DNA of 64,000 nt from the NCBI GenBank assembly GCA_001414345.1, contig LLCB01000041.1:372001-436000 (forward strand), in the 5' to 3' direction. A program made the position numbers and the translations under genes. Within the stretch, counting starts at the first letter, position 1. Every line of letters begins with the position of its first letter. The notes beneath the pieces were generated by a model, which had not been told where the DNA came from, did no database searches, and saw nothing but the letters and a program-made list of their open reading frames with translations. Shown one piece after another: positions 33,971 through 46,112 of the stretch. This DNA comes from Hymenoscyphus infarciens (lineage: Eukaryota > Ascomycota > Leotiomycetes > Helotiales > Helotiaceae).

Positions 33971-36301
33971 TTATAATTGATGCCTCTTGCAATTATCGAC
34001 AGCCCATTTCTCCCACGACAGCCACTGCTCTTGATCCACCGTCACCCCATTATCCGGAATCGAGATGGGATCGCAGCATTTGCATTCCGGTAACGTATAA
34101 TCATGCAATTCGCGATCCGAAGAAGGGGGGTTTGTTTCGACGGTTGGCTCCAGCTGGAGGTCGAGGGAAGTAGACTGACCGATCGCTCCTTCGTGATCGC
34201 TGTCATGATCGTGGAACTCGTCGTCGCCATCATTTCCCTCATCGTCTTCGTCATTGTCACTCGAGGAGAAACCACTTCCCTCACTTCCATCGTCCGCCTC
34301 ATTCCCGTAATCCTCTCCATCTTGAGATCCTACCCATCCAAATGTTTCCCCTTGAGTAGGTGGCTCGAGATCTATGCTACTCCCCTCCGGTTCCGTGCTC
34401 GATTCGTCTGTTTCACTGTCGGTCCCACTTTCCTCGTCATCGTCCGTATAAGGTGGGTATTCCGCGTCCGAATCGTCTTCGATGATATAATTTGGGGCAA
34501 TGCCCGCGGATCCATAGCCGATTCTAAAAAGACTAAGCCACTTCAGATTAAACTCTTGCTTGATGACACGCAAGACATCCTCCCATCGACTCCCCTCCTT
34601 GAGATAGATCTGCCGTAGTCGTACTGATCGAAGATTGTGGTGACGACGAAGCAACCTGATAATCTCATCGCCATCCAAGGACCACATGTGGATGCCAAAA
34701 TACCTTAGATGATTCCATCTCGTGTTGTGAAATACCGACTCCAGTGGAGCAGAAATGACTTTCGAAAACCCGATGTGCAGACCACTAAAATGTCTCGTTT
34801 GCCTCATAAAGTCACTGCAAAACTGTGATAAATGCAATACCTTTCCGGTCATGTCGATGCGTTCCTCGTCGATTAACTGGAGAGTCAAGAATTTCAACTT
34901 ATCGACAGCTTCCGGAAGTGTCGAATCCGAGCTTGGGATTAGTGGTGTCCGAAAATCCACGAACTGGCAGGAGAAGTGAAAGGCTTTGTTTCCAGACTTT
35001 AGAAAGGCCTTCGCGAGAGATCCGGTGGCGTGTTCATAAGCTTGAACCCAGCTCAAATGAGCCTGACCGGTTCGAAGAAGGTATCTCGACCACTGCTCAT
35101 CACTTTGATCAACAAGTCGAAGCAACTTCACTTGTTGAAGATTCCCGAATAACACAAAAGCAAGCATTAATCCTCTCGCATCTATTCCCTGCTTTATAAT
35201 GCGTGACTGCCCCTTTGCTTTCTCAATGTTGTCTTGGATCATCTTCTCCGTCCTCCTGCTTAACTCGCTTGAATAATAAACTGACGTTCTTTGTTGCGCC
35301 GAGGCAGTTTGACGGGAACTCGATGATTGTAAAATGTCAGCATTCGATCGCTGTTGGTTTAACATATTTTCGAGGTGATATATGTCTGTACGCTGTGGTT
35401 AGTTCTAAATTTCTTCATACCGGTAGGTGCCTTGCCTCCGACATAGAATCGAGGAACCATATAGGTAAACTTCTTGACCTTGGTGCGGATATCTCGCCGC
35501 AACACAATCTCCTGAAGTGTTTCAAATTCGGTCGGAGAGAAACGAATTGTCACGCGCGAAAACAAGTGCTCAAGACAATGCGGCCAGTTTGAAAAGTCTC
35601 TGCAAACAAGCCTCTGAGGACAAAATCAGCAAAAAACATATCAAAAAGAAATTTCGCAATATCGGCGGGGTACACGAAATTTGGTGTCTAGAATAACAAG
35701 TAAAGCACCTAAGAGTACAGTCCAAGTGATGCCTTCTCAACCTTGTAAGAAAGAAGAACAAAACTACTTGACCTCAAACACAGAATTCGATGCTGATTGT
35801 GGGCTTTCCTCAGCACTTGCCACTTGGAGGGAAATGTAAACATGTTTCGTTCAGGGAAATATGCAAAGGGAAAAGCAGAGATACAGAACCTACAAAAGAT
35901 TTGAGTGGATTGCCATTTTCCTCGGGTAGGTGCCTGGATTCCTTGTTTTCCGAGAAGCTCTCAAGACTGAGTGTACTTCTATTTTCGATCAACTTCTGCT
36001 CTTTCGGCCATGCTTTCCGGGGTGCAAGATATTCCACAATCTTATCAACAAGCTCAGCTGGAAGCTTCAAAAACGTGGGCCGTGGCTCAAATCTCAGCCG
36101 ATAAGCGTTGTTCCATTTACGGCTCACCTGTCGAAAGCTCAGAACATCGGATAAATAGGTAGCAGGAAGAACGGAAGCGAGTTCTTCAACGGTCATGGGG
36201 TTATCCCGACCACCTATCGGCTGCCCATCTCCACACAAGTAAACAAGGATTTGATCAAGAACGTTGAAAGAAAGTCGGTGAAACGCCACCACTTGCGCCA
36301 T
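33971..36301 (-). CDS. F-box protein with second F-box-like motif and acidic tail
   Basis: Minus-strand exons at 36301-35894, 35613-35443 (approximate) and 35392-33971, giving about 666 aa. There are two F-box-like helices: residues 9-25 (RLSFNVLDQILVYL, with FRQVSRKWNNAYR further on) and residues about 78-95 (FLKLPAELVDKIVEYL), continued after the first intron by RLVCRDFSNWPH. Then comes SRVTIRFSPTEFETLQEI and KKFTYMVPRFY, a block common in leotiomycete F-box proteins, and a leucine-rich C-terminal region (NLRSVRLRQIYLKEGSRWEDVL). The end is very acidic (Asp/Glu/Ser). F-box proteins recruit substrates to SCF ubiquitin ligases. The second intron is uncertain: either a 50-nt intron with GTCGGA donor or a 35-nt one with GTATGA. 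Confidence 0.7.
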
Positions 36302-38141
36302 CTTGAGCTGTAAATGCCGTGCTTTGAAAATCTGGACCTAGTCAGCTATGGTTGGACTGCGATATTGACAGATTTACCGATTCCGTTTGGAAACCGAAGG
36401 ATCTTTGAAGATGGGCTCGAGATGCTCTTTATATCCCCCCGACCGGTTGACGAAAACTTGACAAGAATTTTGTAAAGGAGGGAAGGGAAAGGATGTCAAC
36501 GTACCAACAGAGCTCTGGGGTTTCAGAATACGCCGTGAAAAGAGAGGGTTCGGGTTGGCGTGCTTGATGACCTCCATGAGGGAGAGGAGAAGAGAGAAGC
36601 AACTCCGGGTTTCGAGATGGATGCCAGCAGACACACTACCTATATGGGTTCCTTAAAAGTGTGGCGGCCCTCTCCTGCGGGATTTATGCATCCAGTTCTC
36701 ACGAGGCAGAGAATGGGTTGGTCGGGGAAGAGGAATGTCGCAGGAGGGCTGATGATTTCAGAACAACTCGCTGTGGGATCCATGAAACCCTGTCCTGACC
36801 TCTCTCGACGGTGCTGCCCGAAATGCACCTCCCGCAGAAAAAAGGGGTCATGTGATTATAAAAGGGGGGATTTGGCGCCGTTCCATTCGATGGTTCTTGG
36901 GTATAAATGCAGGTGAGGCCAGGGTGAAAATTTGGTTGGCGCATATATGTTAATGGCCACTGCGGGCGGACGTCAACTGCAGCTGTCGAGACAAAACTCA
37001 ACAGACACCCAGAACGAATCAAAAATGGTCGACGGCTGACTAAGGCGCCTCACCAAGCGGATGGCTTTCTGACTTTCAGTATATGTATGCATGGCGACTT
37101 GTGAATGGAAATGGACCCCAGCCAAGAAGGTTGCGTTGCTTTGAACGGCAACTAAACCCCCGTCGGATTGAGGGGAAGCCAGATCGATGGGATTGCTCAT
37201 GATTGATCTGCGTTCAAAGCACTTCTCGGCTAATCGTTGCCCTCCCGCTGCAATCTCCTCGATCCCCAGCAGGGGTGGAGGGAACTTGAGCTTCTGGCTC
37301 TTCTGGCTCTTCCAAATTCCGACAAACCACGAGGGATCAAATGAAAACTGTACGAACATACTGAAACACTTGAATTTGCGCCCCCTTTCTTGTTCTAGCA
37401 TTGATGGACACTTACCCGAGGGGTCTGGCTTTACATGAATTCCCCACCCCTGCGTCCCCTCAACTATATCATCAACAACAATGACGAGCAAAAACAGGAT
37501 CGGAAACCAGAGAACCCTTGACAACTCGATCGTGGGTATGGCTCTGTAGTCCAAGAAAAAAACAGACTGAACCCATGGGAAGATATCTGAGATGAAGCCA
37601 CCACCAACCCGATGTCGGAGAAAAATCGATGCTGTCTTGGAACGAATGTATGATTGTCGTCGACATGTTCCTCTTAAAGGCGGTATGGTATGCGTGCGTG
37701 GCCGAGTACAGAAGCGGTCTTGACTTGTTGTCGGGTTGCTGCAAGAGTCCCGGACTTATCACCAAGTCTGTATCTCACTCTCAAACGGGATTTGCCGGTG
37801 ACGAGGAACCGGATTAAGCCATAACTGAGGCGTAGCCCTTTCTAATGCCGACATGGCTCACCCGAAATTTGCAGTCTGTTGCGTATTATCGAAGAGCAGT
37901 TTCCCTCCTAATACCTGCTGAACAATATGATCGACGACTCCTCACAGGGAAAGGTTCTGGAATGTCTCAATCAAATGTTAACCCGGTATCCAAAACCAAC
38001 GGGTGAGGGGTCAGCGGGAAATAGGCCGAGGATTATGACTTACATCAAAAGCATTATGATCATTATCGCCCGGATGAAGGCGAAATGCTGGCTCCTTCGA
38101 CAACATCTCGCTTGGGTGGGCAACGGCAGACGTGGACATGC
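36302..38141. other. Gene-poor intergenic DNA
   Basis: About 1.8 kb with normal base composition but no convincing gene. A minus-strand open frame at 36973-37554 includes a hydrophobic segment and a GTAAGT donor near 37415, but it lacks an in-frame ATG before that segment. Sequence at 36899-36911 is TATA-like. I leave it unannotated. Confidence 0.45.
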
Positions 38142-38285
38142 AAAGCGGCAGTAAATCTCTGGTTGTTCTACCAAATACTTTAGGACAATTGAACTTGATT
38201 GTTCCAAAACACCTGGGTCAATACTTTCAATTGTCCCAAGCGTTTAGAATATTTATTTGAATTCTCCCATAACGTTGGAACAATG
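38142..38285 (+). mobile_element. MITE-like element, copy D
   Basis: Begins with a perfect family TIR, AAAGCGGCAGTAAAT (38142-38156), and continues with GGTTGTTCTACCAAATACTT, GAACTTGATTGTTCCAAAAC and ACCTGGGTCAATA, shared with the other copies. Ends near GTTGGAACAATGAG. The right TIR is lost. Confidence 0.65.
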
Positions 38286-39582
38286 AGAACCACCACCTGC
38301 AAAACAGAGGTGTGGTGCTTGCAGAAGAGTACTCCCTGGGCTACCCTGCCATCCTGCCATCACACAGCTAGAATGGTCACCCGCAGCATTCCCGGAGCAT
38401 CATCCGTTCTCTTTCCTATGCTGTGCATATGCAAATATTGTGATATTCTGCAACTGCAGGTCGAATCACAATTTGAAAGAAAGGAAGAGGCGCGGTGTGC
38501 GTCCCTTACCAACCTCCCGGTGGACAAAATAAGTGGCACCATTACTTTATGCTTCAAGAACTACTAACGCACATAACACAACCCATATGAAAAAATACTC
38601 TTAAAGCTTGATGAAAAAGCAAAGAAAAACTTGCGCATCTATTCATAGTTAATTTTTTTTTTACGATCCGTGGTTGTTCAGTTATCGTGTTGCGATTTTA
38701 GCAGGGTCCTACCTCAATTGTGCTGCCACTTTTTTTGTCCACCGGGAGCTAACTCAACGACGTCTCGGCCCGCACCCGAACGTATGTACGTGCGCAAAGC
38801 AAACGAAATCATTTCCAGCCCAGCAGGCCAGCGAGAGCTGAGGCGAGGGGGTGGGTGACTGGATTGGTTCGACTAAACCTAGCAAAATTCAGGAATTGTT
38901 AAGCGCCCGTCGAAGACTCTGCTCCCACCAGTTATGCGATCCGATCCAACGGCACAAGAGCGTCTATCGGCCCGGGCATTGAGAATGAGGGCAGTGCGGT
39001 GATTAGAAACTAGATCTCGCTGTTCTAACTTTCTAATACAAATTTTGTATTACCCCAAATGGAAGAGAACCATCAAATAGAGGAAAACTGTGCCTTTGCA
39101 GGATACGTAATGGAAAGGGATTTTGGAAATAGCGCAGAAGGTGTTGGTCAGCTTATGGTTTGCTAAACCTGGGAAGGTTGTGGCGTTCTGCACTGCTGGT
39201 CGACTTGAACCAAGAAACAGTTCAATGCGAATCACAAAAAATTTGAACGATAGCCCCAAAACGCCTTGATTAATTTTATGATAACAATCCCTTGAACAAC
39301 TAAAACTCATGCCAAGGCATAATCTTCACACCCTACAAGCCTATCCAGGCCACCAGAAGTAATATCCACACCAAAAATTCCTTCCAGTCATCTATCGTTA
39401 AGCATTACTCGCACCAGGTGAAGCACTTTCGGCCGTGGGCATTGAGAGAGACCAACATCAAACTCCCCAACTCCTCGCTACCAATCCAAACCGCTGAATG
39501 CAATATGGAACCGTCCTTGATACTTTACCGTTCACTCTGTGAAGCCCGGACGCCTCAGAGTGTTTTTGATGACATTCGTTAC
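38286..39582. other. Gene-free DNA downstream of cdc20
   Basis: About 1.3 kb. Around 39021-39058 there is a short piece (CTGTTCTAACTTTCTAATAC) like the interior of the MITE family, perhaps a fragment. The rest includes the 3' flank of the minus-strand Cdc20 gene. Confidence 0.45.
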
Positions 39583-41430
39583 TTAACGGATAGTCATTTG
39601 CTTAACCATATCAGCCTTTGCTGAGGAACCAGTTGCACCTGCGGAGGAAGAAGCACCGGCCTTCTTCTCGAACACCTTCCAGAACTTCAAGCTCTCATCG
39701 GCAGCTAAAAATAGAGTTAGTACGAGGTTGGTAAAAGGGACAAAAAAAAACTTACCAGCAGTAGCCAACATTTGACCATCTGGGCTGAGGCAGCTGTGAA
39801 GGACTCTGGTCTCGTGTGCTGGAATCTCAACGTTGCGAACCAGGGTTGGGTAGCTCCAGATGCTGATTGAGTTGTCTGGGAATCCGCTGGTGCTGACAAT
39901 CTCACGGTAGTGAGGGCTCCATCGGAGGGAGGTTACTTGAGAACCGGTATCAATGCTGTTGACACGAGCTCCAGTAGTGGTGTTCCAGAAGTGGATGTGA
40001 CGATCGTAAGATCCACCGCCAGTAGCGAGCACGTTTGGTTGCCATGGGCACCAGCTAAGAGCCTTGACTGCTGCCTTGTGGTTGGTCTTTGTGAATTTTG
40101 GTACTGCCAACGAGCGAGCATCCCAGATGGAAACCAGGTTGTCGTTACCACCAGTTGCCAACTGAGCACCATCGGCACGCCACTCGAGACCACAGACTTC
40201 CGATGTGTGGGAGACAAGCTCGGCAGTCTTGTGTTGGGCGATTCTTACATCGTGGTTGAAGACGAGACCGGATCGGGCACCGGTAGATAGAGTGTGCTTG
40301 TTCCAGCCCATGACACCAACTCTAGTATCGTGACCATGCATGCTTCGGAGTTTGGTGCCCTCCTCGACGTCCCAGATTTGCACTTCTCCTGTCCCGAGAC
40401 CAACACTGACATATGCTCCGTCACCGGACCACTTGACACTGCTAACATATGTGTCCGGGCTAGTCTCAAGAAGGGAGCTGACGGTTCCAGATTCAGCGGA
40501 CCAGACGTAGACATTTCGCTCAAGGCCAATGGCGACCTGGTTGCCAGAAGACCAATCAAGAAGGTTGAGATAATAGTCATCAACGAGACCTGGGGCATCG
40601 AGAACACGTTCTGGTGCAGTTGCAACACGGCGTCTGAATTGGGCTGATGCTGCATTGACATTCTTGATAGGTCTGTTGTATTGGGAGCGAAGGTCTACTG
40701 GCTTAGATGACTCTGGGGGAGCTGGCTTGAATGCAAGTATACGTTGGTTGAGAGAAACACCACAAGCAGATGCTAATGAGTCTTGGTAGGCAACGGTGTT
40801 TGGTGATGGGCGGGAATAGGTGGAAGGCTCGTCGTCGTCGTTCAAAGATAGAGAGCCAAGAGCGGCAAGAGCATCATCGGCAGCAGAAGCGAGAATAGCG
40901 GAGTTCTCGCCTGAACTGGTCTTTGGTCTTGACTTCTCTCCAAGATCAAGCTTGCCGGAACCGACAGTAGCAATGGCTGAGCTGGCTGTTCTGTTTGGGA
41001 TAAATCGATCTCCATAGGACAAGGTTGTCTTGGTGGACTTCTGACGAAGTGGTCCCTTTCTTGATCGGCTGCTACCAGGGGTTTTGCACCCGGTACCAGT
41101 AAGGGTAAAGTCGGATACACCGAGTTCAAGTGCGCGGCGAGGAGTCTGAACGCCCTTGGCGATGTTTGATTTTGGCGAATCGCGGTGGGATGTTCTTGAG
41201 GCCGACTTTTGGAAGTGCGATGATAGGTTTCCACCGTATACTGACTTGGTAGCCACTCTCTCGTTGTCCGATGTCTTTCTCTCTGGGGTGAAAGGAGAAG
41301 AGTTGTTGTTGTTGACCATTGCCGCAGTGCGGGTACGAGGTGAAGGAGTCAGAGGCATACGGCCGCCAGCGGTACGTGTGGAGAAAAGTCCCATATGGGA
41401 CTTCATCGGGGTTGACACTGAAGTTGCCAT
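39583..41430 (-). CDS. cdc20: Cdc20/Slp1, WD40 activator of the anaphase-promoting complex
   Basis: Minus strand, exons 41430-39756 and 39704-39583, 598 aa. The disordered N-terminus contains Thr/Ser-Pro sites and the C-box DRFIPNR at 141-147, which binds the APC/C. Residues about 285-560 form seven WD40 repeats (for example VKWSGDGAYVSVGLGTGEVQIWD and LATGGNDNLVSIWDARSL in part), and the protein ends in the Ile-Arg tail (KQMTIR) that docks on APC/C subunits. It brings securin and cyclin B to the ubiquitin ligase at anaphase onset and is the target of the spindle checkpoint. The 51-nt intron (GTAAGT...TAG) has a length divisible by three and no stop, so an unspliced transcript would stay in frame. 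Confidence 0.95.
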   Translation of the reverse strand: MATSVSTPMKSHMGLFSTRTAGGRMPLTPSPRTRTAAMVNNNNSSPFTPERKTSDNERVATKSVYGGNLSSHFQKSASRTSHRDSPKSNIAKGVQTPRRALELGVSDFTLTGTGCKTPGSSRSRKGPLRQKSTKTTLSYGDRFIPNRTASSAIATVGSGKLDLGEKSRPKTSSGENSAILASAADDALAALGSLSLNDDDEPSTYSRPSPNTVAYQDSLASACGVSLNQRILAFKPAPPESSKPVDLRSQYNRPIKNVNAASAQFRRRVATAPERVLDAPGLVDDYYLNLLDWSSGNQVAIGLERNVYVWSAESGTVSSLLETSPDTYVSSVKWSGDGAYVSVGLGTGEVQIWDVEEGTKLRSMHGHDTRVGVMGWNKHTLSTGARSGLVFNHDVRIAQHKTAELVSHTSEVCGLEWRADGAQLATGGNDNLVSIWDARSLAVPKFTKTNHKAAVKALSWCPWQPNVLATGGGSYDRHIHFWNTTTGARVNSIDTGSQVTSLRWSPHYREIVSTSGFPDNSISIWSYPTLVRNVEIPAHETRVLHSCLSPDGQMLATAGKFFFVPFTNLVLTLFLAADESLKFWKVFEKKAGASSSAGATGSSAKADMVKQMTIR

Positions 41431-42109
41431 GTTGCAATATCAGTTGGGATCTCGGTCGAAAGACAAGTCAATGTATCGATCGATGATAAGAGGTTCGGTA
41501 TATCGAACGAGCTCCAAGAGACTCAACCTAATGGTTCCTGGTAGTGGTGTTTGGTTAGTAGATTCGTAGTTGTGCTCGATATATCGAAGGGCCTTCGTGA
41601 AGAACACTGGTAAGTCGGATGACGATCGATGGCGGTAACTGGTACAGCAGAAAGATCTAGTGGACTTGGGGGTATTCTTGTATGAAGGAGGAATGATGTG
41701 TGTATGTGTGCTATTGAGCAGGAAGAGGAGTGGTAGATGGGTAGAGGGGTGCGGGAGTGTAGAGTGCAATGAGCATGAGGAAAGAAGAGAGAGGATTCTT
41801 GGGCGAGGGCGAAGCTTTATTCTCAATGTTGATAGCGCTGGCCCGTGCCGCGTTGACGGGGAGATCGTTCCTGCCTCAGGCGTCCATGGCTGTGACCCGC
41901 TTTGGACCCTCCAAAGGGCTTGGCGTCCCTCGTTAAGTGGGCAGCCCTCGGGGCCGATCTTTAAGTTGTGAAGTTAGGTATTCAAACCACCATCTCGAAG
42001 CACCTCGACTACCTACCTTACCGTACAAAGCCTCATCCAGTCCGGCGATCTCGCGCTGGTTTGTTGTTGGCCCTGAGAAACTAGTATGCCGACATAGCTC
42101 ACCGCAGCC
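41431..42109. promoter_or_regulatory. Bidirectional promoter between cdc20 and kelch-BTB gene
   Basis: About 0.7 kb shared by two head-to-head genes. Open frames on both strands are low-complexity shadows. No specific element is named with confidence. Confidence 0.5.
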
Positions 42110-44581
42110 ATGGTTCAGCAGCCTTCGACCCCGGGCGCGATCCATTCCATCTTTGGTAGCGCCACTGGCACAGGGCAGCAATCCTCCTCCTCCTCCTCCA
42201 CCACGACCACGACCACGACCACGGCCACGGCCACGACCACCCAGCTTGCTACAACATTGGCTCATACCCCCAGTTCTGCGGCTTCGTCGAACAATACCTT
42301 CCTCATGCCAAACTCCCCAGTCAAAGGCAGAAGCAGTGGGGATGGTTACAGCTACCGACCAAAGGTAACTAGGACTTTGGGCCAGCGACCAGCCTGCTTG
42401 GTCAATGCCTCGGTCACTTACTGCGGAAACAATCAAATCTATGCCTTTGGCGGATTTGACCAGTACACCGACGAGGTTTACAACCATGTTCTCCGCCTCG
42501 ATATGGTCAGTCACCAGTGGAACCTGGTCGACAATTATGGTGATATTCCAGGCGTGCGAATGGGTATGTCTTTTTATCTCCCCCTTGGAACTTTTGGTAC
42601 TGAAATTGGATTGTAAGGCCATACCGCAACGTTATACCAAGGCGATAAACTCCTCATTTTCGGTGGTGAAAACGAACACCGAACATACCTCGCAGACCTT
42701 ATAATCTTCGATCTCAAGACCGCCCACTGGACCCAACCTGCGGTTTCTGGACCTATCCCAAAAGGACGTGCCAGACACGCAGCAGTTCTTCATGATGATA
42801 AGCTTTTTATAGTTGGCGGAATCACTGGTCACAACAATTATGTTCTTGATGATATCTGCTACCTCGACTTGAAAACATTCACCTGGTCACGGGCGTGGCG
42901 CTTTGTAGGCAGATTCGACCATTCGGCTTATTTATGGGGAGATAGAGTTTGGGTGTTTGGAGGATTGAGCGAGGATATGGATAAGATTGGTGACATCTGG
43001 TGGTTGGATCTAAAAGGAAGCCCGGCATTTGATTCCCCTCCCCCCTTTGGCTCTCTTGATAGACAAACAGCACTCGGCCGAATGGGTGGATCTTCACGAC
43101 CCTCGTTTTCTATGCCTGCAACACCAGCTGTTGGAAGTACAGGCTATGCTGCGAATTCAAGCAGCGCCCAGGTCAATCCACCGTCATTCCAACTAACTAG
43201 TTCCCCGCCTATGGCACCTGGCTCGATATCTTCCTTGAAATTCATGTCCGGAGCCAATGTACCTGCTCAGGGCTCTGGCATGCATTTCCACGCTTACACA
43301 GCAGGTACTCTTATTGACTTTGTTACTCCTGCTGCTACGATCAACTCACAAGAATGTTCTCTATCAACATTGGATCTTGATACCCTGCGTTGGCAAAAGC
43401 TTGCAGAAGGACGTGAGATATTCAAACCAGGTTTCCGCTGGCACTACTGTACCATGAATGAAGAGGGCACCAAGGCTTGGCTACTAGGCTGTCCTACTGA
43501 ACCAAATACGGCCGACTTCGGACCAGGTGGGTTTGAAGAATACCTCAGGTTGGTCTTAATCATGCTCTTTAACTCAACTGCACACCAATGAGGCAACAGT
43601 GACATAATGGAAATTGATCTTCGGCGTTACGGATTACTAGGGAATAATTTCTCACATGATTCAAGAACAGAGACATCACGCATACCATCCGCCGAGCGAA
43701 TTGTTGTTCAGGCCTCGAAAGGCTTAGGCCAAGATCTGGCAAAACTTTTCAATCAACCCCCAGAAGCTGGAAGCGGCACCGACTTTACCATTACTGCACT
43801 GAAGGATGGCGACTGGGATGAAGATGATATAATTGGTACTAGAACTCATGACCATGAGCAAGATACGTGGCTGTCACCAGACGCATCTACTTCACCACCT
43901 ATCTACGTTCACAAACTCATCCTGCAGGCTCGTTGGCCGCATTTTGCCCGACTCTACAATTCCCAAATGGCGGAATTCCACACTAAGAGGATGCACATAC
44001 CAAGCCCATACACAGTAGTTAAAGCATTCTTGTACTACCTGTATACGGACAGTATTCATCCTAAAGACTGTGGCGACCTGAATGATGTTGCCGGCCTGCT
44101 CGTATTGTCCGACATGTACAATATTCCACACCTTCGACTGCTATGTGTCAATCGCCTTTCCAAGGAACTTGATGTTGACCATGCTTGCATCATCTGGCAT
44201 TGTGCAGGTATTGCGAATGAAGAGTGGCTCCGAAGATGCGCAGCAAACTTCTGTCTCCTTCATTGGGGACGAGTAGTTCGGACCGAGGGATTCTTGAAAT
44301 TGCCACGGCATTCGCTCGTCGAACTTTCTCAGGAAATTGACATGGAGGGACGTGTAGTTGGTGGTACGTTAGTTCCATACGTTGAACTCTTCTCTTCTCT
44401 TTCTTCTCTTAGTATATATAATTAACCCTCTCCATCAGGCGAGGAACTAGAATACGTCGGCGGACTTGGAGGTGCGCGGTTCGGGTTCGGTGGTGCTTCC
44501 AGAAAAGCTAGCATTGGCAGCAACCAAACACAGCACATTGGATCCGAAACCGATGATAACGAGGAAATGGAGATGACTTGA
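42110..44581 (+). CDS. Kelch-repeat and BTB protein, Ral2-like
   Basis: Four exons (42110-42563, 42618-43548, 43600-44363, 44439-44581), 763 aa. The start is low complexity (a run of Ser, then Thr/Ala from a CACGACCACGG-type repeat). Residues about 100-340 hold kelch repeats (IYAFGGFD, LLIFGGENEH, LFIVGG, VWVFGGLSED with following W). The C-terminal half has a BTB/POZ domain: PPIYVHKLILQARWPHFARLY, VVKAFLYYLYTDSI and LLVLSDMYNIPHLRLLC, then a BACK-like helical stretch. This architecture is that of fission yeast Ral2, which acts upstream of Ras1 in mating and cell shape; assignment is by architecture, not by alignment. It could alternatively be a Cul3 adaptor. Confidence 0.8.
42186..42242 (+). 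repeat. Trinucleotide/hexanucleotide repeat inside coding sequence
   Basis: TCC repeats followed by CCACGA and CCACGG units encode the Ser run and Thr/Ala run of the kelch-BTB protein. Such tracts change length easily without breaking the frame. Confidence 0.7.
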
Positions 44582-46112
44582 TGAGGGTTATGCAAATTAC
44601 GAATACAAAGTGGCGTTCAGGGACCCAAGAAATCTTGGCAGGGGCACAATCATTCAGATATTTGCTTAGAGATGGAGGATTACATTTGGGGAGTTGGTGT
44701 CGGTCAGTCCTTGCTTGTGTTATCAAAGAGATACCTTCACCAGCTTTCATCAGCTTTAGTAGCGAAATATAGCGTTTTTAAAATCACCCTGGGGGTTGCA
44801 AGATCCACTGGGATCCATCAGTAGTGGTATTATGATTTCCAGATAAGTGCGCATTTCCTGTTGGGCGTGTTCTGCTCGTCACCTCCTGTCGTCACCTTAT
44901 TTTCATCCACAAACCCCAACGAGGTACTGATCCCTCAGCTTATCCTAAAGAGCTTCCTGGTAGGCAAAACCAGCGAAATTGGACAGGCCTAACCTTCAAC
45001 AACTCACCTCGCAACCAACGCGACCAACGCGACCAAGAAGAAAAAAATTGCAAAAAGAATGTTACAGTGCAGAGAATTACCTCTGCCAACACGACCCAAA
45101 GTCACCCTGAATTTAATCTGGGATGTTTTCGTCTAGCAAGGGATAGTAGCGGTAGCTCATTCTCTTGAGAGATGTACTTTTCTAATAACCTTATCTAACC
45201 GTTCGAGCCACCAGGGCCTTTTTATGCTGAGAGGATGATGCGTTATTTGATATTATGTTGTCGCGCGAGGATGGAGGTGGGTCTGTGTTGTGGTTGGTTG
45301 GGTGTGAAGTGAGTGTTGGGAACGAGCGAGAGAGTGAAGAGTGAATAGAGCGGCAACGGCCTCAGAGATTCTGATTTGCCGCCCGAGGGCAGGGTTTTGT
45401 CTCTGCCTATGCTACCGACTTCTTTGCTCGAGCTTTCCTCGTATGTTTCCTCTTGCGCCTCTTCCGAAGCTTTACTGAAATACCAAGAAGTGTCAGAGTT
45501 ACCTTCAAGTTGACAGCTATGAATATTGGACAGTTGACTTTTCTATGTCAATATGGTTGGATTGCATTTTCTTGTGCTCCTAAAGATTGGTCTAACCTAT
45601 GATCCAATTATGTTGTACAACAAGTACCGGTTCAAAATTCCACTGTCATAGGTCCCTTTGAAAGATGTGCCTTGACGCTAGCTACGGAAGAAAGTCGCTA
45701 CCTTTATAATTCTGGGTTGAAAGTTTACTCGCTATTGCCCTTTCGAAAAGGTATGAGAGGTCTAAAACTAACCTGCTGAAGTTACGTTTGAGCTGTAGAT
45801 GCCCCTTAGATCTTTAATATAAAGATTATCCCGTCTAGTTATATGTCTTCTTGAGAACGTAGAACGGATTATACTATAATTATATCCTGACAAAATCCCT
45901 CTCTCTTTACTACCTAGGTACTTGGAGATTATAGAATATTTATAAGTGTCCCGAAATAGTGTTTTGCGTATCGTGGTAACAGGGTTTGATATCACAATGG
46001 AGTTTGCGGCTGTCTCCACTGAGACACTTAGCCGCCTAAACGACACCACATGCCCGATCTGGTACACCAAGCCCATTCAGTAAACGCGCTTACCTGACTG
46101 AATCCATCCTCC
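44582..46112. other. Long intergenic region or leader of the DCAF7-like gene
   Basis: About 1.5 kb with no supported coding sequence. Short tandem pieces (GCGACCAAC, near 45015-45035) are visible. In filamentous fungi, such long spacers before regulatory genes often hold spliced 5' leaders; no claim is made here. Confidence 0.4.

Noticed and set aside
36973..37765. Possible small secreted or membrane protein on the minus strand with a hydrophobic segment and a GTAAGT donor
   Set aside because: No in-frame ATG before the hydrophobic stretch, no convincing acceptor with a meaningful next exon, no family resemblance.
41933..42622. Minus-strand frame opposite the start of the kelch-BTB gene with a Gly/Arg run
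   Set aside because: Antisense shadow of the Ser/Thr repeat; the sense strand has the conserved kelch repeats.
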